Part shown: piece by piece, positions 40,921-49,177 of the stretch
Layout of the letters: each line of letters begins with the position of its first letter
Position numbering within the stretch: position 1 is the stretch's first letter
Source: Marasmitruncus massiliensis
Lineage (GTDB): Bacteria > Bacillota > Clostridia > Oscillospirales > Ruminococcaceae
Direction of reading: 5' to 3'
Assembly (NCBI RefSeq): GCF_900186535.1
Contig: NZ_FYDE01000005.1
Coordinates: 844,895 to 908,894, forward strand
Length of the DNA: 64,000 nucleotides
Program-made: the position numbers and the translations under genes
The notes under the pieces: generated by a model
What the model saw: only the letters and a program-made list of their open reading frames with translations
Database searches by the model: none
Told to the model about the DNA's origin: nothing

Positions 40921-42603
40921 GTGAAGAAAAGAATGTATTGGAGCCAGTGCATCACCGCCATCCTCGTGGCGCTGGTAACAGCGGCACTTACCCTGTGGCC
41001 TGTCTATGGGCTGCTGGTACGGCAGGCACGCGGTGCCCTTGCAAACGAATGGAAGCTGATCGCCCAGTCCATCGCTTACGCCGGGCCGGACAGTGGCAGC
41101 TATCTTTCGTCTTTGAACGTCCGTTCGGATTCATTCCGCATTACGCTGATTGCCCCTGACGGAAAGGTGCTTTATGATTCGGACAGCGAGCTTGCCTATC
41201 AGGAGAACCATCTGGACCGTCCGGAGATCGCCGCCGCGTTCTCGGAAGGCAAGGGCGAAAATATGCGGCATTCGGATACGCTCGGGCTGGATTTGTACTA
41301 CTATGCCCAAAAATTGCCGGACGGCAATGTGCTTCGTGTTTCCAACCAGGCGCGCAGCATTGGGGCGGTTTTTGTCACGATCATTCCAATCATGCTTTTC
41401 ATTGTGCTGCTGATTTTTATCGTATCCATGTTGGCGGCTTCACGGATGACGCGCCGCTTTATCCTTCCCATTCAAAAGCTGGCGGAAAATATCAATGATC
41501 CGGTTGAACCTGAGGGCTATGAAGAACTGGAACCGTTCATTGTCAAGATTCGCAGGCAGAACAGGCTGATTCATGAACAGGTTGAACGATTGCGCGCCGA
41601 GCGCGATACCATCAGTGTCATTACGCACAACATGAACGAAGGGCTGATCCTTTTAGACCAGTCGCATAACGTCCTGTCCGTCAACAGCAGCGCGCTGTCG
41701 CTGCTGGGCGCGCGGCCGGGCGAGTATGAGGGGAAAAATATCCTGATGATTTCCCGCAATACCGATCTGACTGCCTGCATCGCGGACGCTACTGAAAAAG
41801 GGGAAAGCGGCAGCCTCCTTCTGGAAAAAGACGGGCGAAGCTGCCGGGTCTCCGTCAGCGCGGTTTACCGGGGAGAGGAAATCTGCGGCGCAATCGTCCT
41901 GCTTCTCGATGTGACGGAGCAGCAGCGCGCCGAGAAAATTCGCCGCGATTTTACCGCGAATGTATCCCACGAGCTGAAAACGCCGCTCACTTCGATTTCC
42001 GGATTTGCGGAGATGATAGAGAACGGGATGGTAAAAGGGGAGACGGATATCCAAAAATTTGCGGGACGGATCTATCAGGAGGCAAATCGCCTCATCGTCC
42101 TGACCGACGATATCATCCGCCTGTCCCGCATTGAGCAGGATGGTACCCCCGCCAAGGAGCCGGTAGAACTGCGGGAGCTGTGTGACAATGTAATCCGGTC
42201 GCTGCGGTTCGTGTCCGACCGAAAACAAGTGGAGCTTTCCGTGACAGGGGAGCCGCTGACAATCAATGGAAATCCCCGTATGCTGGAAGAACTGGTGCAG
42301 AACCTCTGCGACAATGCCGTAAAATACAACCTGCCGGGCGGCCGCGTCGATGTCTCTGTGCGCCAGGACGGAAGTAATGCGGTGCTGACCGTATCGGATA
42401 CCGGTATCGGCATCCCAAGGGAGTATCAGAAACGCATCTTCGAACGGTTCTACCGGGTGGATAAATCCCGCTCCAAGCAGACCGGCGGAACGGGACTGGG
42501 ACTTTCGATTGTGAAGCATATCGTGGAATGTCACGGAGGCAGCATCCGGCTGGAGTCCACAGAAAACGTCGGAACTACAATTACGGTCTGTCTGCCGCAA
42601 TAA
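40921..42603 (+). CDS. phoR: Phosphate-sensing histidine kinase, PhoR type
   Basis: 560 residues from GTG 40921. Two membrane helices (about 8-30 and 152-175) enclose an extracytoplasmic domain; HAMP and PAS domains follow (PAS near residues 235-330). The HisKA motif is NVSHELKTPLTSISGF, and the ATPase domain has N-box NLCDNAVKYN, G1 DTGIGIP and G2 GTGLGLSIV. It phosphorylates PhoB when phosphate is scarce, under PhoU control. It is the last gene of the pst-pho operon, ended by a terminator. Confidence 0.94.
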   Translation: MKKRMYWSQCITAILVALVTAALTLWPVYGLLVRQARGALANEWKLIAQSIAYAGPDSGSYLSSLNVRSDSFRITLIAPDGKVLYDSDSELAYQENHLDRPEIAAAFSEGKGENMRHSDTLGLDLYYYAQKLPDGNVLRVSNQARSIGAVFVTIIPIMLFIVLLIFIVSMLAASRMTRRFILPIQKLAENINDPVEPEGYEELEPFIVKIRRQNRLIHEQVERLRAERDTISVITHNMNEGLILLDQSHNVLSVNSSALSLLGARPGEYEGKNILMISRNTDLTACIADATEKGESGSLLLEKDGRSCRVSVSAVYRGEEICGAIVLLLDVTEQQRAEKIRRDFTANVSHELKTPLTSISGFAEMIENGMVKGETDIQKFAGRIYQEANRLIVLTDDIIRLSRIEQDGTPAKEPVELRELCDNVIRSLRFVSDRKQVELSVTGEPLTINGNPRMLEELVQNLCDNAVKYNLPGGRVDVSVRQDGSNAVLTVSDTGIGIPREYQKRIFERFYRVDKSRSKQTGGTGLGLSIVKHIVECHGGSIRLESTENVGTTITVCLPQ

Positions 42604-42608
42604 ATGAG

Positions 42609-42638
42609 AAAAACCGGGCAAATATGTCCGGTTTTTTT
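42609..42638 (+). terminator. Terminator after phoR
   Basis: Stem AAAACCGG with CCGGTTTT (42610-42617 and 42628-42635), followed by a T-run. Confidence 0.85.
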
Positions 42639-42753
42639 GATGCGGTGAAAAGTTTTTTATAAAATTTCTGCCTTTCAATTTTCCGTGTTTATGGTATACT
42701 ATACCGGTTGGCATGTTTTAGGACGACAAAACCAGAATAAATGAGGTAGCATC

Positions 42754-44370
42754 ATGGGTTCGCAGTATCTTCGCTCTTTGAAAAATGAGTTTCACGGTTA
42801 TAACGCAGGAAAATTGATGAAAGACATCCTTGCGGGGTTGACTGTAACGGCGGTGGCCCTTCCACTGGCGCTGGCATTCGGGGTATCCAGCGGCGCCGAC
42901 GCGGCTTCCGGCCTGATAACGGCAATTGTCGCGGGTCTGGTGATGAGTATGCTGGCCGGCGCCTTTTATCAGATTTCCGGCCCAACCGGGGCTATGGCGG
43001 CCGTTTTGATGTCTATCGTCGCGCGCTATCAGATGCAGGGGGTATTTATAGCGACGTTTATGGCGGGCGTCATGCTCCTGCTGGCCGGATTTTTACATTT
43101 GGGAAGGCTTACTGCCTGTATCCCGGCGCCGGTCATCACCGGATTTACTTCCGGTATTTCCATCATTATTGCGCTGGGGCAGGTCGATCATTTTTTCGGC
43201 GTGACGTCGAAAGGCGAAACTGCGGTTCAGAAGCTGCTCAGCTACGGGGAGCTGGGCTTTTTCCCCAATTTCGCCGCCTGTGGAATCGGGCTGTTTGTGG
43301 TGCTGTTCATGTGCTTTTTCCCAAAGAAATGGAATTCCGTTGTGCCTGCTTCACTGCTCGGCATTATATTGGCGACGGTCCTGTCGGCGGCTTTGCGGCT
43401 TGACGTGGCGGTGGTCGGTACGATCCCGCAGACGCTGTTTCCGGAAAGCCGGCTGACTTTGTCCGGTATCAGCTGGGAGCAGATAAAAGGTCTGTTCAGC
43501 CCCGCCGTCAGCATCGCAATGCTCGGCATGATCGAGAGCCTGCTTTGCGGCGCGTCCGCGGGACGGATGGCGGGGGTAACGTTAAACAGCGACCAGGAGC
43601 TGATTTCGCAGGGAGTTGGAAATCTGCTGGTTCCGTTTTTCGGAGGGATTCCCGCAACGGCCGCGATTGCCCGCACCAGCGTCGCGATTAAGTCCGGCGC
43701 GCAGACCCGCCTGACCGGCGTGTTCCACGCGGTGGGGCTTTTGATCTCCATGTTTGTGCTTGCGCCGGTCATGTCGCAGATTCCGCTTTCTGCGCTGGCG
43801 GGTGTGCTGATGGTCACGGCGTGGAGGATGAATGAATGGCATGCAATCCGCTATATCTTCTCCCACAAATTTAAAGGGGCCACGTTGAAGTTTGTTCTGA
43901 CAATGTCGGCGACCGTCATCTTTGACCTCACAATGGCGATCGTAATCGGCGTGATCGCAGGCCTTGTGCTGTTCATTTTAAAAAGTGCTGTGATTGAAGT
44001 AGCTGTTGAGGACGTGGACCTCGCCAGAATCGGCGTAGAGAGCACGCGGCTGGATCAGAACTGGGCGGTCGTTTATGTGACTGGGCCGCTGTTTTTCATG
44101 ACCGCGGAAACGGTTCGGGAGCGTCTTGCCGAGCTGTCGGACCGGGATATGATCATTTTTTCACTGCGTGGAGTACCTTCCATTGATATTACCGCGGTCG
44201 GAATCCTGACGGACTTCTATGAACGCGCCTCCGCCGAGGGGAGGCAGGTCATCTTTTCTTCCGTCCAACCAGCGGTGATGCGGGTGCTGGAGCGCTCCGG
44301 CCTGATGGAGATTGCCGGAGAGAAGGCGTTTTATTTCTCGGTTGACAAGGTGCTCAAAGAGCTGATATAA
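42754..44370 (+). CDS. SulP-family anion transporter with STAS domain
   Basis: 538 residues. The membrane domain (about residues 20-410) has ten or more helices with SulP features: DILAGLTVTAVALPLALAFG, the QISGPTGAMAAV segment, GFTSGISIIIALGQ and FGGIPATAAIARTSVAIKSG. The C-terminal STAS domain covers about 440-538, with the loop SLRGVPSIDITAVG where Ser/Asp lie at the anti-sigma-factor-like site. It could carry sulfate, bicarbonate or another anion; sequence alone does not decide. It lies behind the phosphate operon but after a terminator and with its own -10 (TATACT near 42696-42701). Confidence 0.92.
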   Translation: MGSQYLRSLKNEFHGYNAGKLMKDILAGLTVTAVALPLALAFGVSSGADAASGLITAIVAGLVMSMLAGAFYQISGPTGAMAAVLMSIVARYQMQGVFIATFMAGVMLLLAGFLHLGRLTACIPAPVITGFTSGISIIIALGQVDHFFGVTSKGETAVQKLLSYGELGFFPNFAACGIGLFVVLFMCFFPKKWNSVVPASLLGIILATVLSAALRLDVAVVGTIPQTLFPESRLTLSGISWEQIKGLFSPAVSIAMLGMIESLLCGASAGRMAGVTLNSDQELISQGVGNLLVPFFGGIPATAAIARTSVAIKSGAQTRLTGVFHAVGLLISMFVLAPVMSQIPLSALAGVLMVTAWRMNEWHAIRYIFSHKFKGATLKFVLTMSATVIFDLTMAIVIGVIAGLVLFILKSAVIEVAVEDVDLARIGVESTRLDQNWAVVYVTGPLFFMTAETVRERLAELSDRDMIIFSLRGVPSIDITAVGILTDFYERASAEGRQVIFSSVQPAVMRVLERSGLMEIAGEKAFYFSVDKVLKELI

Positions 44371-44373
44371 AGG

Positions 44374-44406
44374 CTCCCCGCCGTCCGGTTTACGGGCGGC
44401 GGGGAG
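44374..44406. terminator. Convergent terminator overlapping the helicase gene end
   Basis: A 14-bp stem (44374-44387 with 44393-44406, one G-U) and loop GTTTA. The stop codon of the minus-strand helicase (44390-44392) lies in the loop and its last codons form one arm. It separates the SulP gene from the helicase gene. Confidence 0.78.
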
Positions 44407-46951
44407 TTTCCTGTTCCAGCATGGGAAGAAACCGGCTGGGTTTTGCGCTGTAAGCATTCAGCGTGTAGTGTGACCACGAGAGATAAAGCTTTCGCTTTGC
44501 GCGGGTGATGGAAACATAGAAAACCCGCTTTTCCTCTTCCACATTGCTGTCGCGCACCGCCTGATAGGAAGGAAAAACGCCTTCCTGCAAAACCGGCAGG
44601 AACACATAGTCAAATTCGCAGCCTTTAGCTTGGTGAGCGGTAATCACCGCCACCTGATTGGTCGAAGCGGTCATGCGGTCAAGCTCGCTCGCGGAAAGCG
44701 CGGTCAGTTCTAGAATGTCCACAAGCTGCTGCCGCACCGGTTTGCCGCGGTCTGCAAAATCGGAGATAAAGTCCTCGAACAATAACAGGTTTGACAACCG
44801 TTCCGACTCTTCCGCATACTTTTCCCGCAGACCGAAAGCGTCTGATAATTGAGATGCGAGCTGTGGCGCATCCATGGCGTCCATATCGGCGGCAAGCCCG
44901 GATAAAATCGAAGCGGTATGTGTAAACTTTGCGAGGAATTTTTGATAGCAGGCTGTACGCTCCCCGGTTTTGGGGCGCAGGAACCGGTCTGTCAGGGCCA
45001 CCAGCACATCGGCGGTTGCCATAATATCGTCCATGGCATTATGGGACGGGTCGTTTGCGGCATCCAGAGCCGCGGCAACGGTAGAAAGCTTATGGTTCTC
45101 CAGTTTCTTTAAAAATCTGCGGCTGATATCCAACGTATCGTAATATAAATTGTCGAATTTACGGTTTGTATTGTATTTTCTGAGATTTTGCGCCGTAATG
45201 GTCATGTCGAAAGCCACATTATGCCCGACGATGACGTCTGTTCCGGCAAAGTCCAAAAACTCCGCGAACGCCTGTACGGGCTCAATTCCATTTTCAGCGA
45301 GGAATACGTCGGAAAAACCATGAACCTTTTCCGAATTTCCCACCGGGCGCGACGGCTTCAAGAATCGTTCAAAACGCGCCAACACATTTCCGTTTGCATC
45401 GATACGCGCCGCCGCCATCTGCACGATATCGTCGGTGAACACATCGGTTCCAGTGGACTCCACATCGAATACCACCACATGCCCGCTGTCCAGCGCATCC
45501 AGCAGCGCGCTGAAATAATCTCCGGTATTGGTGCGCGCGTCTACAAAATCGGTGAGCGCGACGCCAAGGCCGGACTGGTAAAGCGAGAGGATGGCGTTGA
45601 TCGTTCCCGTGCCTACGCCTTTTGCAAGGCGGGTCAGGACGCGTTTGAGGCTCTCGCTGTCCTGCGGGTTTGCCAGAAGATTCAGGCAGGCAATAGCATC
45701 CTTGATTTCAGGGCGTTTAAACAGGCGGAATTCGTCCGCCAGCATAAAGCGGATGGGCTTTCGCGCAGAAAGGCGGCAGGCTTTCAGCAGCCCGCAGACC
45801 TCCATGCAGGCGCGGTTGTTGCGCGTAATAATCGCCACGCGGGAGTAATCGGTGACAGGCAGTTCTTCGATCGTCCGATAAATCCAGCTCACCTCTTCCG
45901 GCATGGTGTCAAACTCCCGGATGACCAGGTCATCCCCGGCAGGGCCGCCGGTAACCGGGGCGTCAAACGCGTTGCACAGAAAGTTTCTGGAGGCGGCCAG
46001 AAGCCCGGGGCTGCTGCGGTAGTTTTCCACAAACTCCACTGTAACCGGGTGAAAATCCGACCGGAAACGTACCGTGAGCGCTTCGGGATTCGATCCCCGC
46101 CACTGATAGATAGTTTGGTTAAAGTCGCCGCAGAACAGTAGTTTTGCGCCCGCGCAGAGCTTCACGATCAGTCCGTATTCCGCGAGGCTGACGTCCTGCA
46201 CCTCGTCTACGTGCACAAATTTATAACGTCCCTTCCAAAGCCCTGTCAGTTGCGGGTCGGAAAGCGCGGCGTTTGCGCGCAGGAGCAAATCGGAAAAATC
46301 CAGCAGGTTATTGGACAAGAGCTTCTCATCATAGAGTCTGACAATGGAAGCGCCGTATTTCGCGAGGAAATGAAAAAACTTCCCGTCGAACCGGTACTGC
46401 CGGTCGATACAAATCCGCTCAATTTCCGCTTTCCGGTGCAGAAACGCGAATGTGCAGGCACCCGCGCGTCCTCCCTCGGGATGTTCGAGCCAGCAGTCTT
46501 TGACCAGCCCGATAAAATTCTGAAGGATTGTTGCGGGAAATTCCTCAATTTCGCGCCCGGTCACCTGAAAGACCACTTCCCGGATGACCTCCAGCCCGTC
46601 AGACTGGTCACAGACGGCGAAATCATGGCGCAGGTCGGTATCGTCAGGCGGGATCTGGCGCAGAAGCCAGACACAAAAGCTGTGAACCGTGCGGATCAGT
46701 AGCTCCTGCGCGGTTTCGCCCGCAATCTGCGCAATCCGTTCGGACATCTCCCGGCAGGCGCGGTTAGTGAAGGTCAGGCAGAGAATTTCCTCCGGACGCG
46801 CGGCGCCGCTTTCCAGCAGATAAGCGACCCGCCGTGCAAGGGTGGTGGTCTTGCCTGTCCCCGCGCCAGCGAGCAGCAGGATACTGTCGGAGGTATTTTC
46901 CACAACCGACTGCTGCTCTTTACTCAGCGCGCCTGCAGCCACCACGCTCAT
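44390..46951 (-). CDS. UvrD-type DNA helicase with inserted DnaQ-like 3'-5' exonuclease
   Basis: 853 residues. Helicase motifs: Walker A LAGAGTGKTTTLA (I), LTFTNRACREM (Ia), HVDEVQDVSLAEY (II, DExx), FCGDFNQTIYQWRGSNPE (III region), ITAHQAKGCEFDYVFL (V, near residue 770) and VFYVSITRAKRKLYL (VI). Between the helicase halves, at about residues 490-655, is a complete DEDDh exonuclease: VVFDVESTGTD (Asp, Glu), VGHNVAFDMTI (Asp) and HNAMDDIMATAD (His, Asp). A DNA repair or replication-restart role is inferred; one chain could unwind and trim DNA. GGGGAGGG precedes the ATG, which overlaps a 33-codon small ORF by four bases. Confidence 0.93.
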   Translation of the reverse strand: MSVVAAGALSKEQQSVVENTSDSILLLAGAGTGKTTTLARRVAYLLESGAARPEEILCLTFTNRACREMSERIAQIAGETAQELLIRTVHSFCVWLLRQIPPDDTDLRHDFAVCDQSDGLEVIREVVFQVTGREIEEFPATILQNFIGLVKDCWLEHPEGGRAGACTFAFLHRKAEIERICIDRQYRFDGKFFHFLAKYGASIVRLYDEKLLSNNLLDFSDLLLRANAALSDPQLTGLWKGRYKFVHVDEVQDVSLAEYGLIVKLCAGAKLLFCGDFNQTIYQWRGSNPEALTVRFRSDFHPVTVEFVENYRSSPGLLAASRNFLCNAFDAPVTGGPAGDDLVIREFDTMPEEVSWIYRTIEELPVTDYSRVAIITRNNRACMEVCGLLKACRLSARKPIRFMLADEFRLFKRPEIKDAIACLNLLANPQDSESLKRVLTRLAKGVGTGTINAILSLYQSGLGVALTDFVDARTNTGDYFSALLDALDSGHVVVFDVESTGTDVFTDDIVQMAAARIDANGNVLARFERFLKPSRPVGNSEKVHGFSDVFLAENGIEPVQAFAEFLDFAGTDVIVGHNVAFDMTITAQNLRKYNTNRKFDNLYYDTLDISRRFLKKLENHKLSTVAAALDAANDPSHNAMDDIMATADVLVALTDRFLRPKTGERTACYQKFLAKFTHTASILSGLAADMDAMDAPQLASQLSDAFGLREKYAEESERLSNLLLFEDFISDFADRGKPVRQQLVDILELTALSASELDRMTASTNQVAVITAHQAKGCEFDYVFLPVLQEGVFPSYQAVRDSNVEEEKRVFYVSITRAKRKLYLSWSHYTLNAYSAKPSRFLPMLEQETPRRP

Positions 46952-47049
46952 TGCCAGCCCTCCCCGCTTGTAACCCGGATTACGCTAAAACGAGTTGGTT
47001 TGATATCCGGCAGCTTTGTAGATGGAATCATCAGTTCGCTCTGTATCAT
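46948..47049 (-). CDS. 33-residue small protein coupled to the helicase gene
   Basis: A short frame (MIQSELMIPSTKLPDIKPTR...) with a strong GGAGGAG ribosome binding site ending six bases before its ATG (47049). Its TGA overlaps the helicase ATG as ATGA, so translation of the helicase is likely coupled to it. There is a consensus promoter upstream. No known family is recognised, and there is no signal or membrane segment. It could be a real small protein or only a coupling leader. Confidence 0.55.
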   Translation of the reverse strand: MIQSELMIPSTKLPDIKPTRFSVIRVTSGEGWQ

Positions 47050-47069
47050 CGGTATCTCCTCCAAACAGG

Positions 47070-47095
47070 AAAGGGCGGGCCAATGCCCGCCCTTT
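47070..47095. terminator. GC-rich hairpin between nucleoside transporter operon and helicase operon
   Basis: An 11-bp perfect stem (47070-47080 with 47085-47095), loop CAAT. For the minus-strand nucleoside operon it may end transcription; it also lies at the very 5' end of the transcript expected from the 47104-47132 promoter, so it may protect that mRNA. Confidence 0.65.
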
Positions 47096-47103
47096 TGGTT
47101 CTT

Positions 47104-47132
47104 ATCATACCAGCCGCTTAGAAAGCTGTCAA
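47104..47132 (-). promoter_or_regulatory. Promoter of the small ORF-helicase operon
   Basis: TTGACA (47132-47127), exactly 17 bases, TATGAT (47109-47104) on the minus strand. Confidence 0.82.
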
Positions 47133-47146
47133 ATCGTTTACAGGAA

Positions 47147-48112
47147 TCAGCGTTCTTCCCTGAAATACGGATTCCCTAAAGCGTGGGGAGGCTGGTTTTC
47201 CCGCCGCTTGCCCTGTACGATCAGCACGAGGACGATGATCGTCATCAGGTAGGGAATCATATCCAGCAGTTGGGAAGAGATCTGAATCTGTCTGCCGAAC
47301 AGGCTCATATCCGCGTTTTGCAGCTTATAACCGATGCCGCGCAGAATGCCGAAAAAGTAGGCACCGCCGATTGCTTTCAGGGGGTTCCAGGTGGAGAAGA
47401 TAACGAGCGCGACCGCGATCCAGCCGATCCCCGCGGTGATGTTGTCCTGCCAGTGGGGGACGAACACAATGGACAGATAGGCGCCGCCCATGCCGCACAG
47501 AAATCCGCCGGCAACGATATGAAGGTATTTATACAGGTTCACTTTAATGCCGGAGGCATCCGCCGCGCCCGGGTTTTCACCGATGGCGCGCAGGTTCAGC
47601 CCGACATAGGTTTTGTTCAGGTAGAGGTAGAGCAGAACCGCGCAGACCGGCGCAATCTGTACATAGATGCTCTGCTGGAAAAACATCTCGCCGAGGACGG
47701 GGATTTTGGAAAGCCCCGGCACAGAATAAGCCGCAAACGAGGCAATCACATGTTCCGGCTGTGCCATACCGGTGAGCTGTTTTCCGAGCAGCCCCGCCAC
47801 GCCGGAGCCGAAGATGGTCAGCGCAAGCCCGGTCACGGTGTGGTTTCCGCGCAGAGAAACAGTGATCACCGCGTAAATCAGCGCGCCGAAAGCGCCCGCG
47901 ATACCGGCGGCGAGCACGGCAAACGCCGGATTTCCGGTAGCAACGGATGCCATAAAACCGAAAACAGCACCCATCAGCATCATGCCTTCCACGCCGAGGT
48001 TGATATGCCCGACTTTTTCACAAAGGATGCCGCCCAGCGTACCGAACAGGATCGGGGTACCCATCTGGACAGAGACCTGCAAAAACAGGGAAAGCTGTGT
48101 CAGACCGTCCAT
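47147..48112 (-). CDS. Nucleoside-type ABC transporter permease (NupQ-like)
   Basis: 321 residues with eight to ten membrane helices, BPD_transp_2 family. Typical segments are TPILFGTLGGILCEKVGHINLGVEGMM and LRAIGENPGAADASGI. It is the second of two permeases and the last gene of the BMP-type transporter, ending the purine operon. It follows the other permease directly, with no intergenic base. The likely cargo is a purine nucleoside, given the linked xpt gene and substrate-binding protein. Confidence 0.9.
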   Translation of the reverse strand: MDGLTQLSLFLQVSVQMGTPILFGTLGGILCEKVGHINLGVEGMMLMGAVFGFMASVATGNPAFAVLAAGIAGAFGALIYAVITVSLRGNHTVTGLALTIFGSGVAGLLGKQLTGMAQPEHVIASFAAYSVPGLSKIPVLGEMFFQQSIYVQIAPVCAVLLYLYLNKTYVGLNLRAIGENPGAADASGIKVNLYKYLHIVAGGFLCGMGGAYLSIVFVPHWQDNITAGIGWIAVALVIFSTWNPLKAIGGAYFFGILRGIGYKLQNADMSLFGRQIQISSQLLDMIPYLMTIIVLVLIVQGKRRENQPPHALGNPYFREER

Positions 48113-49177
48113 TTATGCTGCCTCCTTTGCGTTTTTATGAAACACCAGTTTGTAATTCAGGAAGAATTCACTGCCCAGCACAAAGAACAGGATAATTCCC
48201 TGCAGTACCTCCGCAACAGCGGTGGGAATCTGCATGGCCGTCTGGATGTAGGCACTGCCCTGCAAAAGCGCGGCAAACAGGAAAGAAACCACGATAATTG
48301 CCGGGGCGGAGAGGCGTGCCAGCCAGGCGGTGATCACCGAGGTGAAACCAAGGCCCGCGGAAAGCTGGTCGGTCAGCGAGTGTTCAATGGCGGATGCCTG
48401 CATAAAGCCCGCGACGCCGCAAAGGCCGCCGCCGATAATCACAGCGATCAGCGTGATTTTGGCGACAGAAATCCCTGCATAACGGGCGGTATATTCGCTC
48501 TCGCCGATGACAGAAACCTGATAGCCGAATTTTGTCTTATTCAGCAGGATATGCACGAGAACCGCCAGCACAAGCACGATGATCCAGCCGATATGCACGC
48601 CGAACACCTTCGGCAGAACCGCAGCGTTGACAAATTTCGGCATCTTCGCGAACCCGGCTGCTTTTGGGTCCTTCCAGGGGCCGTACTGAAGATAGGTAAT
48701 CCATTTCACGGCGACATAGTTGAGCATCAGCGTAACGAGAATTTCGCTGGTTTTGAATTTTGATTTCAGAAAAGCAGGAATCAGCGCCCATAGCCCGCCG
48801 CACAGCATCGCCGCACAGAACATGAACGGCAGCATCAGAATCATTGGCAGGCGGTTAAAGTTGAACGCTACCCAGGCGGCGGCCATCGCGCCCATATAGA
48901 ACTGACCCTCCGCGCCGATATTCCAGAACTTCATTTTAAATGCCACAGCTACGCCCAGCGAAAGCGCGGCGAGGGGAATCGTCTTGATGATCGTCTCACG
49001 GATGCGGTGGAGCGTTCCGGTGGAACCGATAAAAATGTTGCCGAACACTTTAAACGGATTATATCCAAGAGCCGCCATCAGCAGAGAAGCACAAACAAGC
49101 GCGCAAAGCACCGCAAACAAGCGCGTTAATAAATCCTGCGTTTTAGACGGGTCGGGACGTTTTACAATCTGTATCAT
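48113..49177 (-). CDS. Nucleoside-type ABC transporter permease (NupP-like)
   Basis: 354 residues with about ten membrane helices. Family segments are IRETIIKTIPLAALSLGVAVAFK, FWNIGAEGQFYMGA and VSVIGESEYTARYAGISV. It forms the channel with the permease at 47147-48112. Its ATG overlaps the ATPase stop by four bases. Confidence 0.9.
   Translation of the reverse strand: MIQIVKRPDPSKTQDLLTRLFAVLCALVCASLLMAALGYNPFKVFGNIFIGSTGTLHRIRETIIKTIPLAALSLGVAVAFKMKFWNIGAEGQFYMGAMAAAWVAFNFNRLPMILMLPFMFCAAMLCGGLWALIPAFLKSKFKTSEILVTLMLNYVAVKWITYLQYGPWKDPKAAGFAKMPKFVNAAVLPKVFGVHIGWIIVLVLAVLVHILLNKTKFGYQVSVIGESEYTARYAGISVAKITLIAVIIGGGLCGVAGFMQASAIEHSLTDQLSAGLGFTSVITAWLARLSAPAIIVVSFLFAALLQGSAYIQTAMQIPTAVAEVLQGIILFFVLGSEFFLNYKLVFHKNAKEAA

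Noticed and set aside
45188-46141. 317-codon plus-strand frame within the helicase gene
   Set aside because: Antisense to a helicase with intact motifs on the other strand.
47183-48763. Long open frame (526 codons) on the plus strand
   Set aside because: It lies antisense to the two nucleoside permease genes, is His/Gln/Arg-rich without any family resemblance, and lacks a ribosome binding site; it reflects codon bias of the real genes.
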